From Pacificitalea manganoxidans (GTDB taxonomy: Bacteria; Pseudomonadota; Alphaproteobacteria; Rhodobacterales; Rhodobacteraceae): a stretch of 64,000 nucleotides of DNA. This document shows positions 36,565 through 45,689 of the stretch, piece after piece. The DNA lies in contig NZ_CP021404.1 of the NCBI RefSeq assembly GCF_002504165.1, positions 1,364,001 through 1,428,000 of the forward strand, in the 5' to 3' direction. The notes beneath the pieces were generated by a model. That model saw only the letters and a list, made by a program, of their open reading frames with translations. It ran no database searches and had not been told where the DNA came from. The number at the start of each line of letters is the position of its first letter. Positions within the stretch are counted from its first letter, which is position 1. Position numbers and translations under genes: made by a program.

Positions 36565-37854
36565 TCACGGGGTGCGGATGATCGCGTTGGCGCGCAGTTC
36601 GGCCAGATACCCATCCGACAGTTGCGCGACGCGCTGGTTGACCAGCCGGTTGCCCAGAGCCTCCCGATCCACCGGTTCGGCATCGGCGGCGCGCGGCGCG
36701 GTGCGCGAGCACAGCATCGTCAGCACCAGCGCATTGCCGCGGGTCAGGGTGGTGGAGGTTTCGTTCTCGTCTAGCTTCGCCAGTTCCAGCGCCACATCGG
36801 CGGGCAGTTGGTTCGCCGTCACCGGCTCCGACACCACCAGCCGCGCGGGGTCTTGGCCCTTGTTCACGGCATAGAGGTCATCGCAGGTGTCGAGCCGATC
36901 CGAGATCTGGCGCGCGCGCGCCAGCGTTTCCGCCGTGCGGCCACCGGGGATGAGGTATTGCATATAGGTGACTTGCGCGTTGCCGGTATCGGCGCGGCCG
37001 GTTTCGCGGATCGAGTTAAGCTGAAACAGCGCCAGCGCATTGGGCAACGGCACGGGCGCGGTCACCTGACCGGGGCGCAGTTGCAGAAGCTGCTGCGACA
37101 GGGCCGGAGGCAGGTTGCCCAGCGGCACGCCCTGCGCCACGCGGCCACCGCTGTCGCGGGTGCGGGAGGCGGAATACTGGCGCGCGTAATTGGCGAAATT
37201 GCCGGGGTTGTTCTGCACGATGGCGGCGATGCGCTGTGCTTCGGCCTGCGCCTGCGGGGTGTTGGCGGGCAGGATGATTTCGGAGAAGAACACCTCGGCG
37301 CTGGCGCGCTGAGAGCTGGGCGACAGGGCGCTGTCGATTTCGCTTTCGGTGACCTGTGCCTGAGCGCCGAAGCGCTGGCGGACAACCTGACGCCAGACCA
37401 GACCGGCGGCGACGAAATCGCGGAAGCTTTCTTCGGCCACGCCCGCGCCTGCGAGACCGGCGACGAATTCCTGCGTCGAGAGCTGCGCACGCCCGGCGAA
37501 TTCTTCCATCCCGGCGGTGATGTCCTGCTCGGTCACCGTGACGCCCATCTGTTCCCCGGCGATCAGCCGCAGGCGGTCATCGATCAGGGCCTCGCGCGCC
37601 TGTTCTTCCAGATTGCCGGGGGTGCGGAACACCTCCAGCATCCGGCGGCGCTGGTCGATCTCATAGGCGGTGATGGCCCGGTTGTTGATCAAGATCACAG
37701 GGGCGAAGGGGTTGCTTTGCGCCTGCGCGCTGCCAGTCGCCAAAAGCGTGGCGGCGGTGGTCGCGGCCAGCGGGGCCGCGATCAGCGTGGCGCCAAGCAG
37801 GGCGGCACGCGCCAGAGGGGTCAGGGCGGCGGTCAGTCTGCGGGTCATCGTCAT
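36565..37854 (-). CDS. surA: SurA-like periplasmic peptidyl-prolyl isomerase
   Basis: A 429-residue outer-membrane-protein chaperone. A signal peptide (about 1-44, ending near GSAQAQ) is followed by a SurA N-terminal domain (VILINNRAITAYEIDQRRRML ... LIDDRLRLIAGEQMG) and a parvulin-type rotamase region (about 190-300; AEVFFSEIILP, YSASRTRDSGGRVAQGVPLGNLPPAL). The identity fits its place between lptD and pdxA. Two ATGs are close together (37854 and 37848). Confidence 0.88.
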   Translation of the reverse strand: MTMTRRLTAALTPLARAALLGATLIAAPLAATTAATLLATGSAQAQSNPFAPVILINNRAITAYEIDQRRRMLEVFRTPGNLEEQAREALIDDRLRLIAGEQMGVTVTEQDITAGMEEFAGRAQLSTQEFVAGLAGAGVAEESFRDFVAAGLVWRQVVRQRFGAQAQVTESEIDSALSPSSQRASAEVFFSEIILPANTPQAQAEAQRIAAIVQNNPGNFANYARQYSASRTRDSGGRVAQGVPLGNLPPALSQQLLQLRPGQVTAPVPLPNALALFQLNSIRETGRADTGNAQVTYMQYLIPGGRTAETLARARQISDRLDTCDDLYAVNKGQDPARLVVSEPVTANQLPADVALELAKLDENETSTTLTRGNALVLTMLCSRTAPRAADAEPVDREALGNRLVNQRVAQLSDGYLAELRANAIIRTP

Positions 37855-37943
37855 GTGGGTCCGTCTGCTCTGTGCTTCGGTGACGCCTGTGCGCGAAGGC
37901 GCCGGGCGTGTTCGGATCTCGGCCTGTCCGGGGGTGGCCATGC

Positions 37944-40124
37944 TCAGCCCGCGCAATTGCGCCGCCGGGCCGCGTTGCCGCTATTGCCGCTGCCGAAACC
38001 GGCCAGCTGCACGGACAGATCGAAACTCGTCGTCGGCTCCACACTAGTCGAGGAGGTGAACCGACGCGAGAGGGAAAGATCGACCGACACGCAATCCCCG
38101 GCATAGGTCAGCCCAAGCGCGGCCTTGGCGGCGCGGTCGGTTTCGAAATCATAGCGGATGTCGACCTCGGACTGCCAACTGCGCGACAGCGCCCATGTGC
38201 TGTCCACGGTCAATTCGGACACGTCCTCATCAATGCCCTCGGCCTCGCTTTCGGCCATCCAGATGTAGCTGGTGCCCAGTTGCAGCGCGTCATTGGCGTA
38301 ATCCAGCCGCAGTTCGTTCTTGGAGAAGCCGAACCCGTCATCGAACAGCGCGCGGTTGGTCAGGCCGACATTGCCCGGCAGGTCCAGTTCCATCGCGGCA
38401 AGCCAATCGGAGCTTTGGCCTTCCAGCGGCTCGTAGCCATCGAATTCGCCCAGATCCTCGGCCCGCAGGATGCGGCCCACGGTGACGCCCATCGACCAGC
38501 CCGCGGGATCGTGCCGGGTCCAGCCCAGCCCGACATTGGCGCGCAGGCCGCTTTCATACTGATCTCCACCGGGGAAGCGCGACAGCGAGAACAGGTTGCC
38601 CTCGTCCAGTTCCGGCTCCGTGCTTTCGTCATTGGGCACGTCGTCGGTATCGGGGGAATAGACCAGTTGCACCACCGGCTCCAGCAGGTGGCTGGCACCG
38701 CCGGAGGTGGATTTCAGCAGCGGCCAGCGCAATTCCACCGCCGCGGCGGGAATGGCGCGGGTGACAGTGCTGTCGAAATCGTCGTCCTGCGAAATGCCGG
38801 TATGATCCAGCACCAGCGCGGTTTCGGCCTCGATCAGCAGGCCATTGGGGGTGACCCAGTCGCGTTGCCAATCGAAGGTGGCGGCGATGCGGCCAATGTC
38901 ACGGCCTTCGTCATCGACCTCAGACGAGCGGTAATGCCCGTGACCTTCGAGCGAGGCGGTGACGACCCCGCCCAAGGGCGTGTCGTGGAACCGGCGTTCC
39001 CATGTGCTGTCAAAAACCAGCGTTGGCTGGGTGCGATTGTTTTCGGTCGAGCGCAGGGAATAGTAATTCACGAACTCCGCAGTGATCAGTTCGTCGCGCT
39101 TGACCCGCTGCAATTCGATGGCGCTGTCGAGCCGGTCTTTCGACGAGTAATCGTAATCGAGCAGGTAGCCGTTATCCGTCACCGTTTCGATATCGAAGGT
39201 CAGCTCAAAGTCGCGGGGCAGGTCGAACGCGCCTTCTGCAAAGAGATAGGCGCGGGTCTCATCGTCCAGAATATCGTCCTGCGTGATCGCCCCGTTCAAT
39301 TCGATATCGCCATTGCGGAACGCCTGCCGGTAGCGCAGTTCCACGGTGCGGGTGAAATTCGACGACAGATAGGGCGTCACGGTCAGGTCGCGGTGATCGC
39401 CCAGCGTGATAAAATAGGGCAGCTTGATCCCGAAACCCAACTGGTCGGTCGAGCGGAATTCAGGCGTCAGCAGGCCGGTCGCGCGCTCCAGCGAAGGGTC
39501 GGGCAGGCGCAGGCGCGGCAGATAGAACACCGGCACACCGGCGATTTCGAACCGCGCGTTGTGGAAATAAAGCTGCTGCGCGTCTTCGTCATGAATGATG
39601 CGTTCGGCGCGGATCTGCCACAGCGGCACCGGGTTCGATGCGCAGACGGTGCAGGACGAGGCCACGGCCTTATATAGCTGGGTGTAGCGCCCGCCGACGC
39701 GGTTGATTTCGGTCGCGGCCAGTTGCAATTGCTGGGCCAGCACCATCCGAGCGGAGCGTAGGATGCCGTTTTGCAGATCATCGGACAGTTCCGCCTGCGA
39801 CGCGACAAGGATGGTGCCGTCATCGGTCACCATATAGATCGGGCCGTCGATCGTCAGTTGGTCGGCGCTGGCATCATAGGTGATGGTCTGGGCCTTCAGG
39901 CGGATGCCATCGACCAGCACCTCCACCGCGCCGGACGCGATCAGGCGGTTGTCGCCCGCGATCTCGACCCGGTCGGCGATCAGCATGGCGGTGTCGTTTT
40001 CCGCCGCGCGGCCTTCGGCGGGCACCAGCATCTGCGCGGGGGCGGTGACGGGCAGGATCAGCCCCGCGCCCAGCGTGGTGGCGGCAAGCAGGGCGGCATG
40101 GGCCGGGCTTAGAAGGGCACGCAT
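37944..40124 (-). CDS. lptD: LPS-assembly outer membrane protein LptD
   Basis: A 726-residue outer-membrane translocon inserting lipopolysaccharide into the outer leaflet. A signal peptide (about 1-30) precedes the periplasmic OstA/LptD domain (about 35-170) and a long beta-barrel to the end. A Cys pair occurs in SSCTVCASNP near residue 140. The C-terminus carries a second Cys (RRRNCAG). Start ATG 40124 overlaps the lptG stop by one base, so lptF, lptG and lptD form one transcript. Confidence 0.94.
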   Translation of the reverse strand: MRALLSPAHAALLAATTLGAGLILPVTAPAQMLVPAEGRAAENDTAMLIADRVEIAGDNRLIASGAVEVLVDGIRLKAQTITYDASADQLTIDGPIYMVTDDGTILVASQAELSDDLQNGILRSARMVLAQQLQLAATEINRVGGRYTQLYKAVASSCTVCASNPVPLWQIRAERIIHDEDAQQLYFHNARFEIAGVPVFYLPRLRLPDPSLERATGLLTPEFRSTDQLGFGIKLPYFITLGDHRDLTVTPYLSSNFTRTVELRYRQAFRNGDIELNGAITQDDILDDETRAYLFAEGAFDLPRDFELTFDIETVTDNGYLLDYDYSSKDRLDSAIELQRVKRDELITAEFVNYYSLRSTENNRTQPTLVFDSTWERRFHDTPLGGVVTASLEGHGHYRSSEVDDEGRDIGRIAATFDWQRDWVTPNGLLIEAETALVLDHTGISQDDDFDSTVTRAIPAAAVELRWPLLKSTSGGASHLLEPVVQLVYSPDTDDVPNDESTEPELDEGNLFSLSRFPGGDQYESGLRANVGLGWTRHDPAGWSMGVTVGRILRAEDLGEFDGYEPLEGQSSDWLAAMELDLPGNVGLTNRALFDDGFGFSKNELRLDYANDALQLGTSYIWMAESEAEGIDEDVSELTVDSTWALSRSWQSEVDIRYDFETDRAAKAALGLTYAGDCVSVDLSLSRRFTSSTSVEPTTSFDLSVQLAGFGSGNSGNAARRRNCAG

Positions 40125-41221
40125 CACCCGTCCTCCAGATGAAACAGCAGACCAAGCGAAAGCAGGATCGCGGCCACGGGCGGCGACCATGCCGCCAGCG
40201 CCACCGGGATCTGACCGTTTTCGCCGAGAATCTGCGCGAAGTTGCGGATGAAAAAGACGCCAAGCCCCAGCAGCAGCGCCGACAGCACCATCACCCCGGT
40301 GCGACCGAACCGGGTGTGGCGCATGGTAAAGGCCGCGCCGATCAGCAGCATGGCCAGCAGAAAGACCGGCGTCGCCAACTGCATCTGCAACCAGACCCGG
40401 TGCAGCCGCGCGGAAAACCCGGCCCGGTCCAGCGACGCGATGAAGGCGGGCAATTCCCAGATCGGGATCGCTGACGGATCGCCAAAGCTGTCGCGGATCT
40501 GGTCGCGGGTCAGGGTGGAGGCAAGGCTGTAGGTGTCAAGCACCTGCGCGTCCCGCTCGGGATTGGTGCTGCCGACGAGATCCCAGACCTTGGCCGAGCG
40601 CATCTGCCATTCGCCGGTCGCCAATTCCGCGCGCTCCGCCTCGATCCGGCTGACGGGCGTGCCGGTCGGATCGATGCCGATGAAGGTGACGTCATAGAAC
40701 ACGGTGCCGTCGGGATTGGCCCGCTCCGCCCGGATCACGGTTTGCCCGTCGGGATTGCCCTGCCGCAGCCACAGCCCCTCCTCGGAGACCGACAGCACCC
40801 GGCGACCGCCGCTGTCGAGCTGTTCGGACCGCAGATCGTATTGCACCTTGGTCGCCGCGACGATCGGGTTGAACACCGTTACCGCCAGCGCGCCCAGCAG
40901 CAGCGCCCCGATCCCCGGCGCGACCAGCGCGCGGATCGCGGAACGCCCGGCGGCGCGGGTCACGACCATCTCGGACGTCCGCGCAAGCCCCAGAAACAGC
41001 GTCAGCGTGGCAAGGATCACCACCAGCGGCAAAATGGAATAGAGCGTCTCCGGCATCGCCAGCAGCGCCAGTTCCAGCGCGGTGGCAAAGCCAAGCGCGT
41101 CGCCTTCGAAGCGGCGGAACTGTTCGACCAGATCCAGCAGCGTCAGCAGCCCCAGAAACACCGCAAAGACGGTGCCGAAAGCGTAGAAGAACTTGCGCGC
41201 GAAATAGAGGTGCAGCTTCAT
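40124..41221 (-). CDS. lptG: LPS export ABC permease LptG
   Basis: A 365-residue inner-membrane permease of the LptBFG transporter. N-terminal (about 13-120) and C-terminal (about 275-360) helices, three each, flank a periplasmic jellyroll. It has KLHLYFARKFFYAFGTVF and the ELPAFIASLDRAGFSARLHRVWLQMQLATP coupling segment. The start ATG lies in the lptF 3' end (4-nt overlap). Confidence 0.93.
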   Translation of the reverse strand: MKLHLYFARKFFYAFGTVFAVFLGLLTLLDLVEQFRRFEGDALGFATALELALLAMPETLYSILPLVVILATLTLFLGLARTSEMVVTRAAGRSAIRALVAPGIGALLLGALAVTVFNPIVAATKVQYDLRSEQLDSGGRRVLSVSEEGLWLRQGNPDGQTVIRAERANPDGTVFYDVTFIGIDPTGTPVSRIEAERAELATGEWQMRSAKVWDLVGSTNPERDAQVLDTYSLASTLTRDQIRDSFGDPSAIPIWELPAFIASLDRAGFSARLHRVWLQMQLATPVFLLAMLLIGAAFTMRHTRFGRTGVMVLSALLLGLGVFFIRNFAQILGENGQIPVALAAWSPPVAAILLSLGLLFHLEDG

Positions 41222-42357
41222 GCGGGCTGGCCTCCGGCAGGGGATTTGCGCCTGCGTCGGAACAGGGCGGGTCGCCCGGCGAGCCATAGCATCACCACGG
41301 ACATCCCCCCGCCCATCACGGTAGGCAGGTAGACCAGCGGCCACGCGGCGGGATCATTGCGCGCCACACCCGCCGCCGCCGTTTCCAGCATCTGAACGAC
41401 GATCAGCAACACCACCGCCAGCACGATCTGCCGCCAGACGCCAAAGCGGCTGAACTGGCCCAGCATCAGCGCGGAAAACCCGATCAGCGCGGTCACCAGC
41501 GCCTGCAACGGCTGCACCATGCGCAGGTGGCCCTCGTAGTGGAAGATCGACGCGTCGCGGCGGGTGGCGTCCAAGGCGGCCTGCGTCGGACTGAACAGCA
41601 TCGGGGTGCTGTATTCCCGCACATCCCGGCGCGAGCGGCCATTGCCGGTGATCAGATCGCCGATGTCATAGGCGGAATCGCTGAACCGGGTGACGAACAG
41701 GCGCTGCGTCGCTTCGGTAAAGGTCTGGGCGCTGCCATCGAACATGATGAGCTTGGGCCCGTCATCGCGGCGCAACAGCAGCGCGCGCTTGGCCATATAG
41801 GTCGTGCGTTGTCCGGCGGTGCGGGCGTCCGACAGGAACACATCCAGCAATTCGCCCTGCGCGCTGATCTCCCGAATATAGAAGGTGATGCCATCGGCGG
41901 GGTGCAGGAACTGCCCCTCGGTCAGAAACCGCGCGGTGATGTCATTGGCGATCTCGCCTTCGCGGTCGGCCAGCTGGGTGCGGCTGATGGGGACCAGCAC
42001 ATGCACCAGAACCGCCATCAGCAACGCCACCAGCAGCCCGAACATCGCCACCGGGCGCGCCAGCCGAAACGGCGAGAAGCCCGACGACTGCACCACGACC
42101 AGTTCGCTTTCCGAGGTCAGCCGATTGGTGACATAGACCGCAGCGATGAAGGCCGCGATGGGTAGCACCAGCCGGATCACATTGGGCAGAGAAAGCGCGG
42201 TGAATTCCAGAAACACGCCGGCGGATTGGCCATCCGCGATCAATTCGTCAAACAGCGACACCGCCCGGTTGACCCAGTAGACCGACACCAGCACCAGTGC
42301 GAAGAATCCAAACAGCACCATGAGCTGCGACAGGACGTATCTGTCAAATCTCGGCAC
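41218..42357 (-). CDS. lptF: LPS export ABC permease LptF
   Basis: A 379-residue partner of LptG with the same 3+3 helix plan around a periplasmic domain. I take GTG 42357 as the start (VPRFDRYVLSQLMVLFGFF) because GGGGAG lies about 10 bp before it; the frame runs further upstream without family similarity. In relatives a divergent pepA often lies upstream; here an unrelated catabolic island begins 331 bp away. Confidence 0.92.
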   Translation of the reverse strand: MPRFDRYVLSQLMVLFGFFALVLVSVYWVNRAVSLFDELIADGQSAGVFLEFTALSLPNVIRLVLPIAAFIAAVYVTNRLTSESELVVVQSSGFSPFRLARPVAMFGLLVALLMAVLVHVLVPISRTQLADREGEIANDITARFLTEGQFLHPADGITFYIREISAQGELLDVFLSDARTAGQRTTYMAKRALLLRRDDGPKLIMFDGSAQTFTEATQRLFVTRFSDSAYDIGDLITGNGRSRRDVREYSTPMLFSPTQAALDATRRDASIFHYEGHLRMVQPLQALVTALIGFSALMLGQFSRFGVWRQIVLAVVLLIVVQMLETAAAGVARNDPAAWPLVYLPTVMGGGMSVVMLWLAGRPALFRRRRKSPAGGQPA

Positions 42358-42688
42358 GTTCGGACTGCTCCCCGATGCTGCGGCACAGGCCCCGCCCGGA
42401 CCCGCCCCGGCGCGTTGATCGCGCCTGTTCCCTCGTCCGTGCGACCCTATCCGATAGGCGGCGGCGGGCAAACCGGAAAACCCCCGTCAGAACACCGATC
42501 GGCGGCAGGTGGTGCACGCACGCAAAGGTTCCGGCGGGGGAAGGGCGATCCCAGGATCACGGGGAGGGGCGCGTGGGGCGGGCTCGGGCGAGGCGCGCCG
42601 CTGAGCTGTGGTCAGATGCTGGCTCGCGCGGCGCGGTTGCCGCGATAGCCAGCATTGCGCCTGACTGATGTGAGCATCCGGCGCGATC
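42358..42688. other. Junction between lptF and the catabolic island
   Basis: A 331-bp stretch with no convincing gene. It must carry the lptFGD promoter. It contains the strong hairpin listed separately at 42616-42655. I see no tRNA, integrase remnant or flanking direct repeat, so how the island entered is not recorded here. Confidence 0.5.
42616..42655 (-). other. Long stem-loop past the FAH gene
   Basis: ATGCTGGCT (42616-42624) pairs with AGCCAGCAT (42647-42655), and an inner CGCGGC (42627-42632) pairs with GCCGCG (42639-42644), separated by small bulges. That gives 15 paired bases with a 6-nt loop. It lies 34 bp beyond the minus-strand FAH stop, where a terminator is expected, but no T-run follows. 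It probably protects or ends the TRAP1-FAH transcript. Confidence 0.55.
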
Positions 42689-43522
42689 CTAGTCGGCGAT
42701 CACGTCCTGACGCTGGGTGCCCAAGCCCTCGATGCCCAACTCGACGACATCGCCGGGCTGCAGGAAACGGGGTGGTTTCTGCCCCAGCCCAACGCCCGGA
42801 GGTGTGCCAGTAGAAATGATGTCTCCGGGGTGCAGGGTAAAGAAGTTGCTCAGATAGGAAATCAAATGCGCGATCCCGTAGATCATTGTGGCCGAGGACC
42901 CGTTTTGCATGCGCTCTCCGTTCACTGTCAGCCACATAGGGAGGTTCTGAGGGTCGTCGACCTCGTCGGGCGTCACAAGCCAAGGGCCCGTCTGGCCGAA
43001 GTTGTCGCAGGATTTGCCTTTCGTCCATTGACCGGAGCGGGCCGTTTGAAAGTCGCGCTCGTACACGTCGTTGATGACGCAATATCCGGCAACATGGTTC
43101 AGCGCATCCTGTTCGGAAACATACTTGGCCGGCTTCCCGATCACGATGCCCAGTTCGACCTCCCAATCGGTCTTTTCCGAACCGCGAGGGATAATGATCG
43201 GATCGTTCGGCCCGCAGACGGCGCTGCTGGCCTTCATGAAGATGATGGGTTCCGGCGGAACAGTCGCCCCTGCTTCTGCTGCGTGGTCGGAATAGTTCAG
43301 CCCGATGCAGATGAATTTTCCCACCGCCCCGACACAGGCGCCGAGCCGGGGGTGACCCTCGACAATGGGCAGATCGTCCATCGTGATGGGAAGGTCACGC
43401 AGCCGCGTCAGCACGTCCCCTGCAAGGTCGTCGATCACACCGGACAGGTCGCGGCAGTTCCCATCGTCATCAATCAGGCCGGGTTTCTCATGGCCGCGGT
43501 CGCCGAATCTTACAAACTTCAT
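42689..43522 (-). CDS. Fumarylacetoacetate hydrolase-family protein
   Basis: A 277-residue FAH-fold enzyme that cleaves or hydrates 2,4-dioxo or enol acids in the cytoplasm. An N-terminal segment (about 1-65) precedes the catalytic fold with GLNYSDHAAE (residues 74-83), metal residues Glu121 and Glu123 in WEVELGIVIG and Asp152 in INDVYERD, then KGKSCDNFGQTGPWLVT. This subgroup includes 2,4-didehydro-3-deoxy-L-rhamnonate and L-fuconate hydrolases and ureidoglycolate-lyase-like proteins. A keto-sugar-acid substrate is therefore plausible but not shown. It is the last gene of the TRAP1 unit, 71 bp after dctM1. Confidence 0.88.
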   Translation of the reverse strand: MKFVRFGDRGHEKPGLIDDDGNCRDLSGVIDDLAGDVLTRLRDLPITMDDLPIVEGHPRLGACVGAVGKFICIGLNYSDHAAEAGATVPPEPIIFMKASSAVCGPNDPIIIPRGSEKTDWEVELGIVIGKPAKYVSEQDALNHVAGYCVINDVYERDFQTARSGQWTKGKSCDNFGQTGPWLVTPDEVDDPQNLPMWLTVNGERMQNGSSATMIYGIAHLISYLSNFFTLHPGDIISTGTPPGVGLGQKPPRFLQPGDVVELGIEGLGTQRQDVIAD

Positions 43523-43593
43523 GACATTTCCTTTCGGGGCTGGCGGGCGTTGTTTTCCCGCGAGACGGTTTTGTGGGGAGGGGCGTTGACAGG

Positions 43594-45066
43594 TCAGCGC
43601 ACAAGGAAGAGCGCGATGTCAGGCACGAAAAATACCAGCATCAGGACCGCAATCTGCAACAGGATGAACGGGCCAAAGGATCGGTAGATCGTCGGCAGAT
43701 CGATCTCTGGCGGGGCGACGCTTTTAAGGAAGAACGCGGCGGAGCCGAATGGCGGCGACAGGAAGGCGACCTGCATGCTCATGCTGAACAACACGCCGAA
43801 CCAGACCGGATCGAAGCCGTAGCTGCGCACGATCGGCATGAAAATCGGCATCGTGAGCAGGATGATCCCGATCCAGTCCATGAACATCCCCAGAATGAAG
43901 AAGATCAGCAGCATGATGAGGATCGTGCTCGATGGTGACAGGTTCATATCTGCGAGAAGGGACGCAATGTAGCGATTGCCACCGGAGAGACTGAACGCGC
44001 CCGCCAGCACCGTCGCACCGAACACGACCCACATGATCGCACCGGTGGATCGGAAAGTGCCCTCCATGGCACCTGCAAAAAGATCGAACTGAAATTCCCC
44101 GCGGATCGCGATGATCAGCAGGGTGACGCCGACCCCCATGGCCGCGGCTTCGGTGATCCCGGTAATGCCGCCGTAGATCGAGCCCATCACAACCGTGACG
44201 ATGAGCAGCGGTGGCACCAGACCATGCGCGATGATCAGATCCTGACGTTTCTGGGTGATCAAGATTGCGATCAGTTGGAGCGCCGCGCAGGTTCCAATGC
44301 CGATGCTGACAGAAGTGGCCCCCTCCGCGCCGGCCTGAGCGCCAATGACCCCTGCCGCCCCACCAATGGCAAACGGGGCCAAGGTCAGCGTCATTTCGAT
44401 CAACGGGTGCCCGCCCCGTTCTTGCGGTGTCGCAGGCGGGCGCTCGACCACCGGTGCGAGTGCGGGGTTCAGGTTAACCCGGATAATGATGTAGCCGATA
44501 AAGACAGCCCCGAGGAGCAATCCGGGAACAACGGCGGCGACGAACATGTCATTGATCGATGTCTGCGTGATCAGCCCATACATGATAAGCACGACCGAAG
44601 GCGGTATCATCGTCCCAAGCGAGCCGCAGGCGCAGATCGTCCCGATCGTCAGATGCTTGTCATAGCCGAGGCGCAGCATCTGAGGCAGCGCAACCAAGCC
44701 CAGCAGCACAATTTCGCCCCCGATGATGCCGGACATTGCGGCCATGATGACGGCCATGCCCGCGGTGGTGACCGCGACGCCCCCCCTGATCCGGCACAAA
44801 AGCAGATTGAGGGCATCATACATGCGCTGCGCGATGGCGCTTCGCTCCAGCAGCATCGACATGAAGATAAACAGCGGCACGGCAAGAAGCGAAAAGGTTA
44901 CGGCAAGATCGTAGATGCGCTGGGCGATCAGCGACAATCCGGCAGGGCCAAAGTTGATCCACAAAAGCGCGGCACCAATTGCGCCGGTGGAAAAGCCTAA
45001 CGGCACACCGGCGATCAGCAGCACCACGAGCAGCGCGAACGCGAGAACGATGATTTCGGATGACAT
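43594..45066 (-). CDS. TRAP transporter large permease DctM (system 1)
   Basis: A 490-residue integral membrane subunit with about 12-13 hydrophobic helices. Family patterns include GVPLGFSTGAIGAALLW, AVPLFIFMSMLLERS, MSGIIGGEIVLLGLVALP, GSLGTMIPPSVVLIMYG and GMFMDWIGIILLTMPIFMPI. At 490 residues it is longer than the usual ~430, because of an extra hydrophobic insert about residues 225-290. It drives sodium-dependent uptake with DctQ1 and DctP1. The start is adjacent to the dctQ1 stop. Confidence 0.93.
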   Translation of the reverse strand: MSSEIIVLAFALLVVLLIAGVPLGFSTGAIGAALLWINFGPAGLSLIAQRIYDLAVTFSLLAVPLFIFMSMLLERSAIAQRMYDALNLLLCRIRGGVAVTTAGMAVIMAAMSGIIGGEIVLLGLVALPQMLRLGYDKHLTIGTICACGSLGTMIPPSVVLIMYGLITQTSINDMFVAAVVPGLLLGAVFIGYIIIRVNLNPALAPVVERPPATPQERGGHPLIEMTLTLAPFAIGGAAGVIGAQAGAEGATSVSIGIGTCAALQLIAILITQKRQDLIIAHGLVPPLLIVTVVMGSIYGGITGITEAAAMGVGVTLLIIAIRGEFQFDLFAGAMEGTFRSTGAIMWVVFGATVLAGAFSLSGGNRYIASLLADMNLSPSSTILIMLLIFFILGMFMDWIGIILLTMPIFMPIVRSYGFDPVWFGVLFSMSMQVAFLSPPFGSAAFFLKSVAPPEIDLPTIYRSFGPFILLQIAVLMLVFFVPDIALFLVR

Positions 45067-45606
45067 TTAACGGTCCTCGCTCGCGGCAGGGCGGCGGTGA
45101 TAGGTCTCGACGAAGTTCAGCACGCTTTGCAAAAGCACCAACACCGAGACGATGAGGATCAGCGGCTTGATCGTAGCTGGGACGGGGGGATTGAAGGCGG
45201 TGCCGAGGCTCTCCCAGTTCAACAGGGCCTCCAAGGCACCATCGAGCCCGCCCGCGACTATCGCCACCACATAGGCGGTGAGCACGATCAGCGAGAAAAG
45301 CTCGCAAATCATGCGGGCCTTCACAGGCAGGTAGTCCACCACGGTCGTGATACTGATATGCGCGCGCTGTTGGGTCGCGTAGAGCCCGGCGACAAGGTAG
45401 ATGATCGCGGCGAGCCAAACCGAAAATTCGTTGACCCAGATCGTCGGGCCCGCAAACACATAGCGCTTGATCACTTCGTAGATCATCGCAGCCGCGATAA
45501 CGGGCAGCAAAAGCATGGTGATCCGCGACGCAATGCCCAGCAGGCGCGACGTCATCGGGGTCGTTCTGGACCCGACCACCCACGAAAGAAATTTGCCGAT
45601 TTGCAT
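45067..45606 (-). CDS. TRAP transporter small permease DctQ (system 1)
   Basis: A 179-residue DctQ subunit with four membrane helices; helix 2-3 spacing and the AIIYLVAGLYATQQRAHISITTVVDYLP segment are typical. I chose ATG 45606 (MQIGKFLSW), which has GGGGGG about 8 bp upstream, over the ATG five codons earlier. It joins DctM1 and the periplasmic binding protein. Confidence 0.9.
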   Translation of the reverse strand: MQIGKFLSWVVGSRTTPMTSRLLGIASRITMLLLPVIAAAMIYEVIKRYVFAGPTIWVNEFSVWLAAIIYLVAGLYATQQRAHISITTVVDYLPVKARMICELFSLIVLTAYVVAIVAGGLDGALEALLNWESLGTAFNPPVPATIKPLILIVSVLVLLQSVLNFVETYHRRPAASEDR

Positions 45607-45650
45607 GTAAGAGCCCCCCATTTGGTCACAGCGGCGCTGTGGGTCCGACG

Positions 45651-45684
45651 CGGCTCAGCCACGCCTCTAGGCGCGGCTGAGCCG
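45651..45684 (-). other. Intercistronic stem-loop between dctP1 and dctQ1
   Basis: CGGCTCAGCC (45651-45660) pairs with GGCTGAGCCG (45675-45684), and an inner CGCC-type pair closes a tiny loop. There is no T-run. It is placed 5 bp after the dctP1 stop. Such hairpins between binding-protein and permease genes usually stabilise the upstream message so the binding protein is made in excess. Confidence 0.65.
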
Positions 45685-45689
45685 TAGGT

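Noticed and set aside
37908-39677. A 589-residue + strand open frame opposite lptD and surA
   Set aside because: Antisense to lptD, which has a signal peptide and clear motifs. It has no start site or domain.
42226-42648. A 140-residue + strand open frame between lptF and the island
   Set aside because: Half of it is antisense to lptF and the rest is Arg/Gly-rich without a ribosome site or family pattern.
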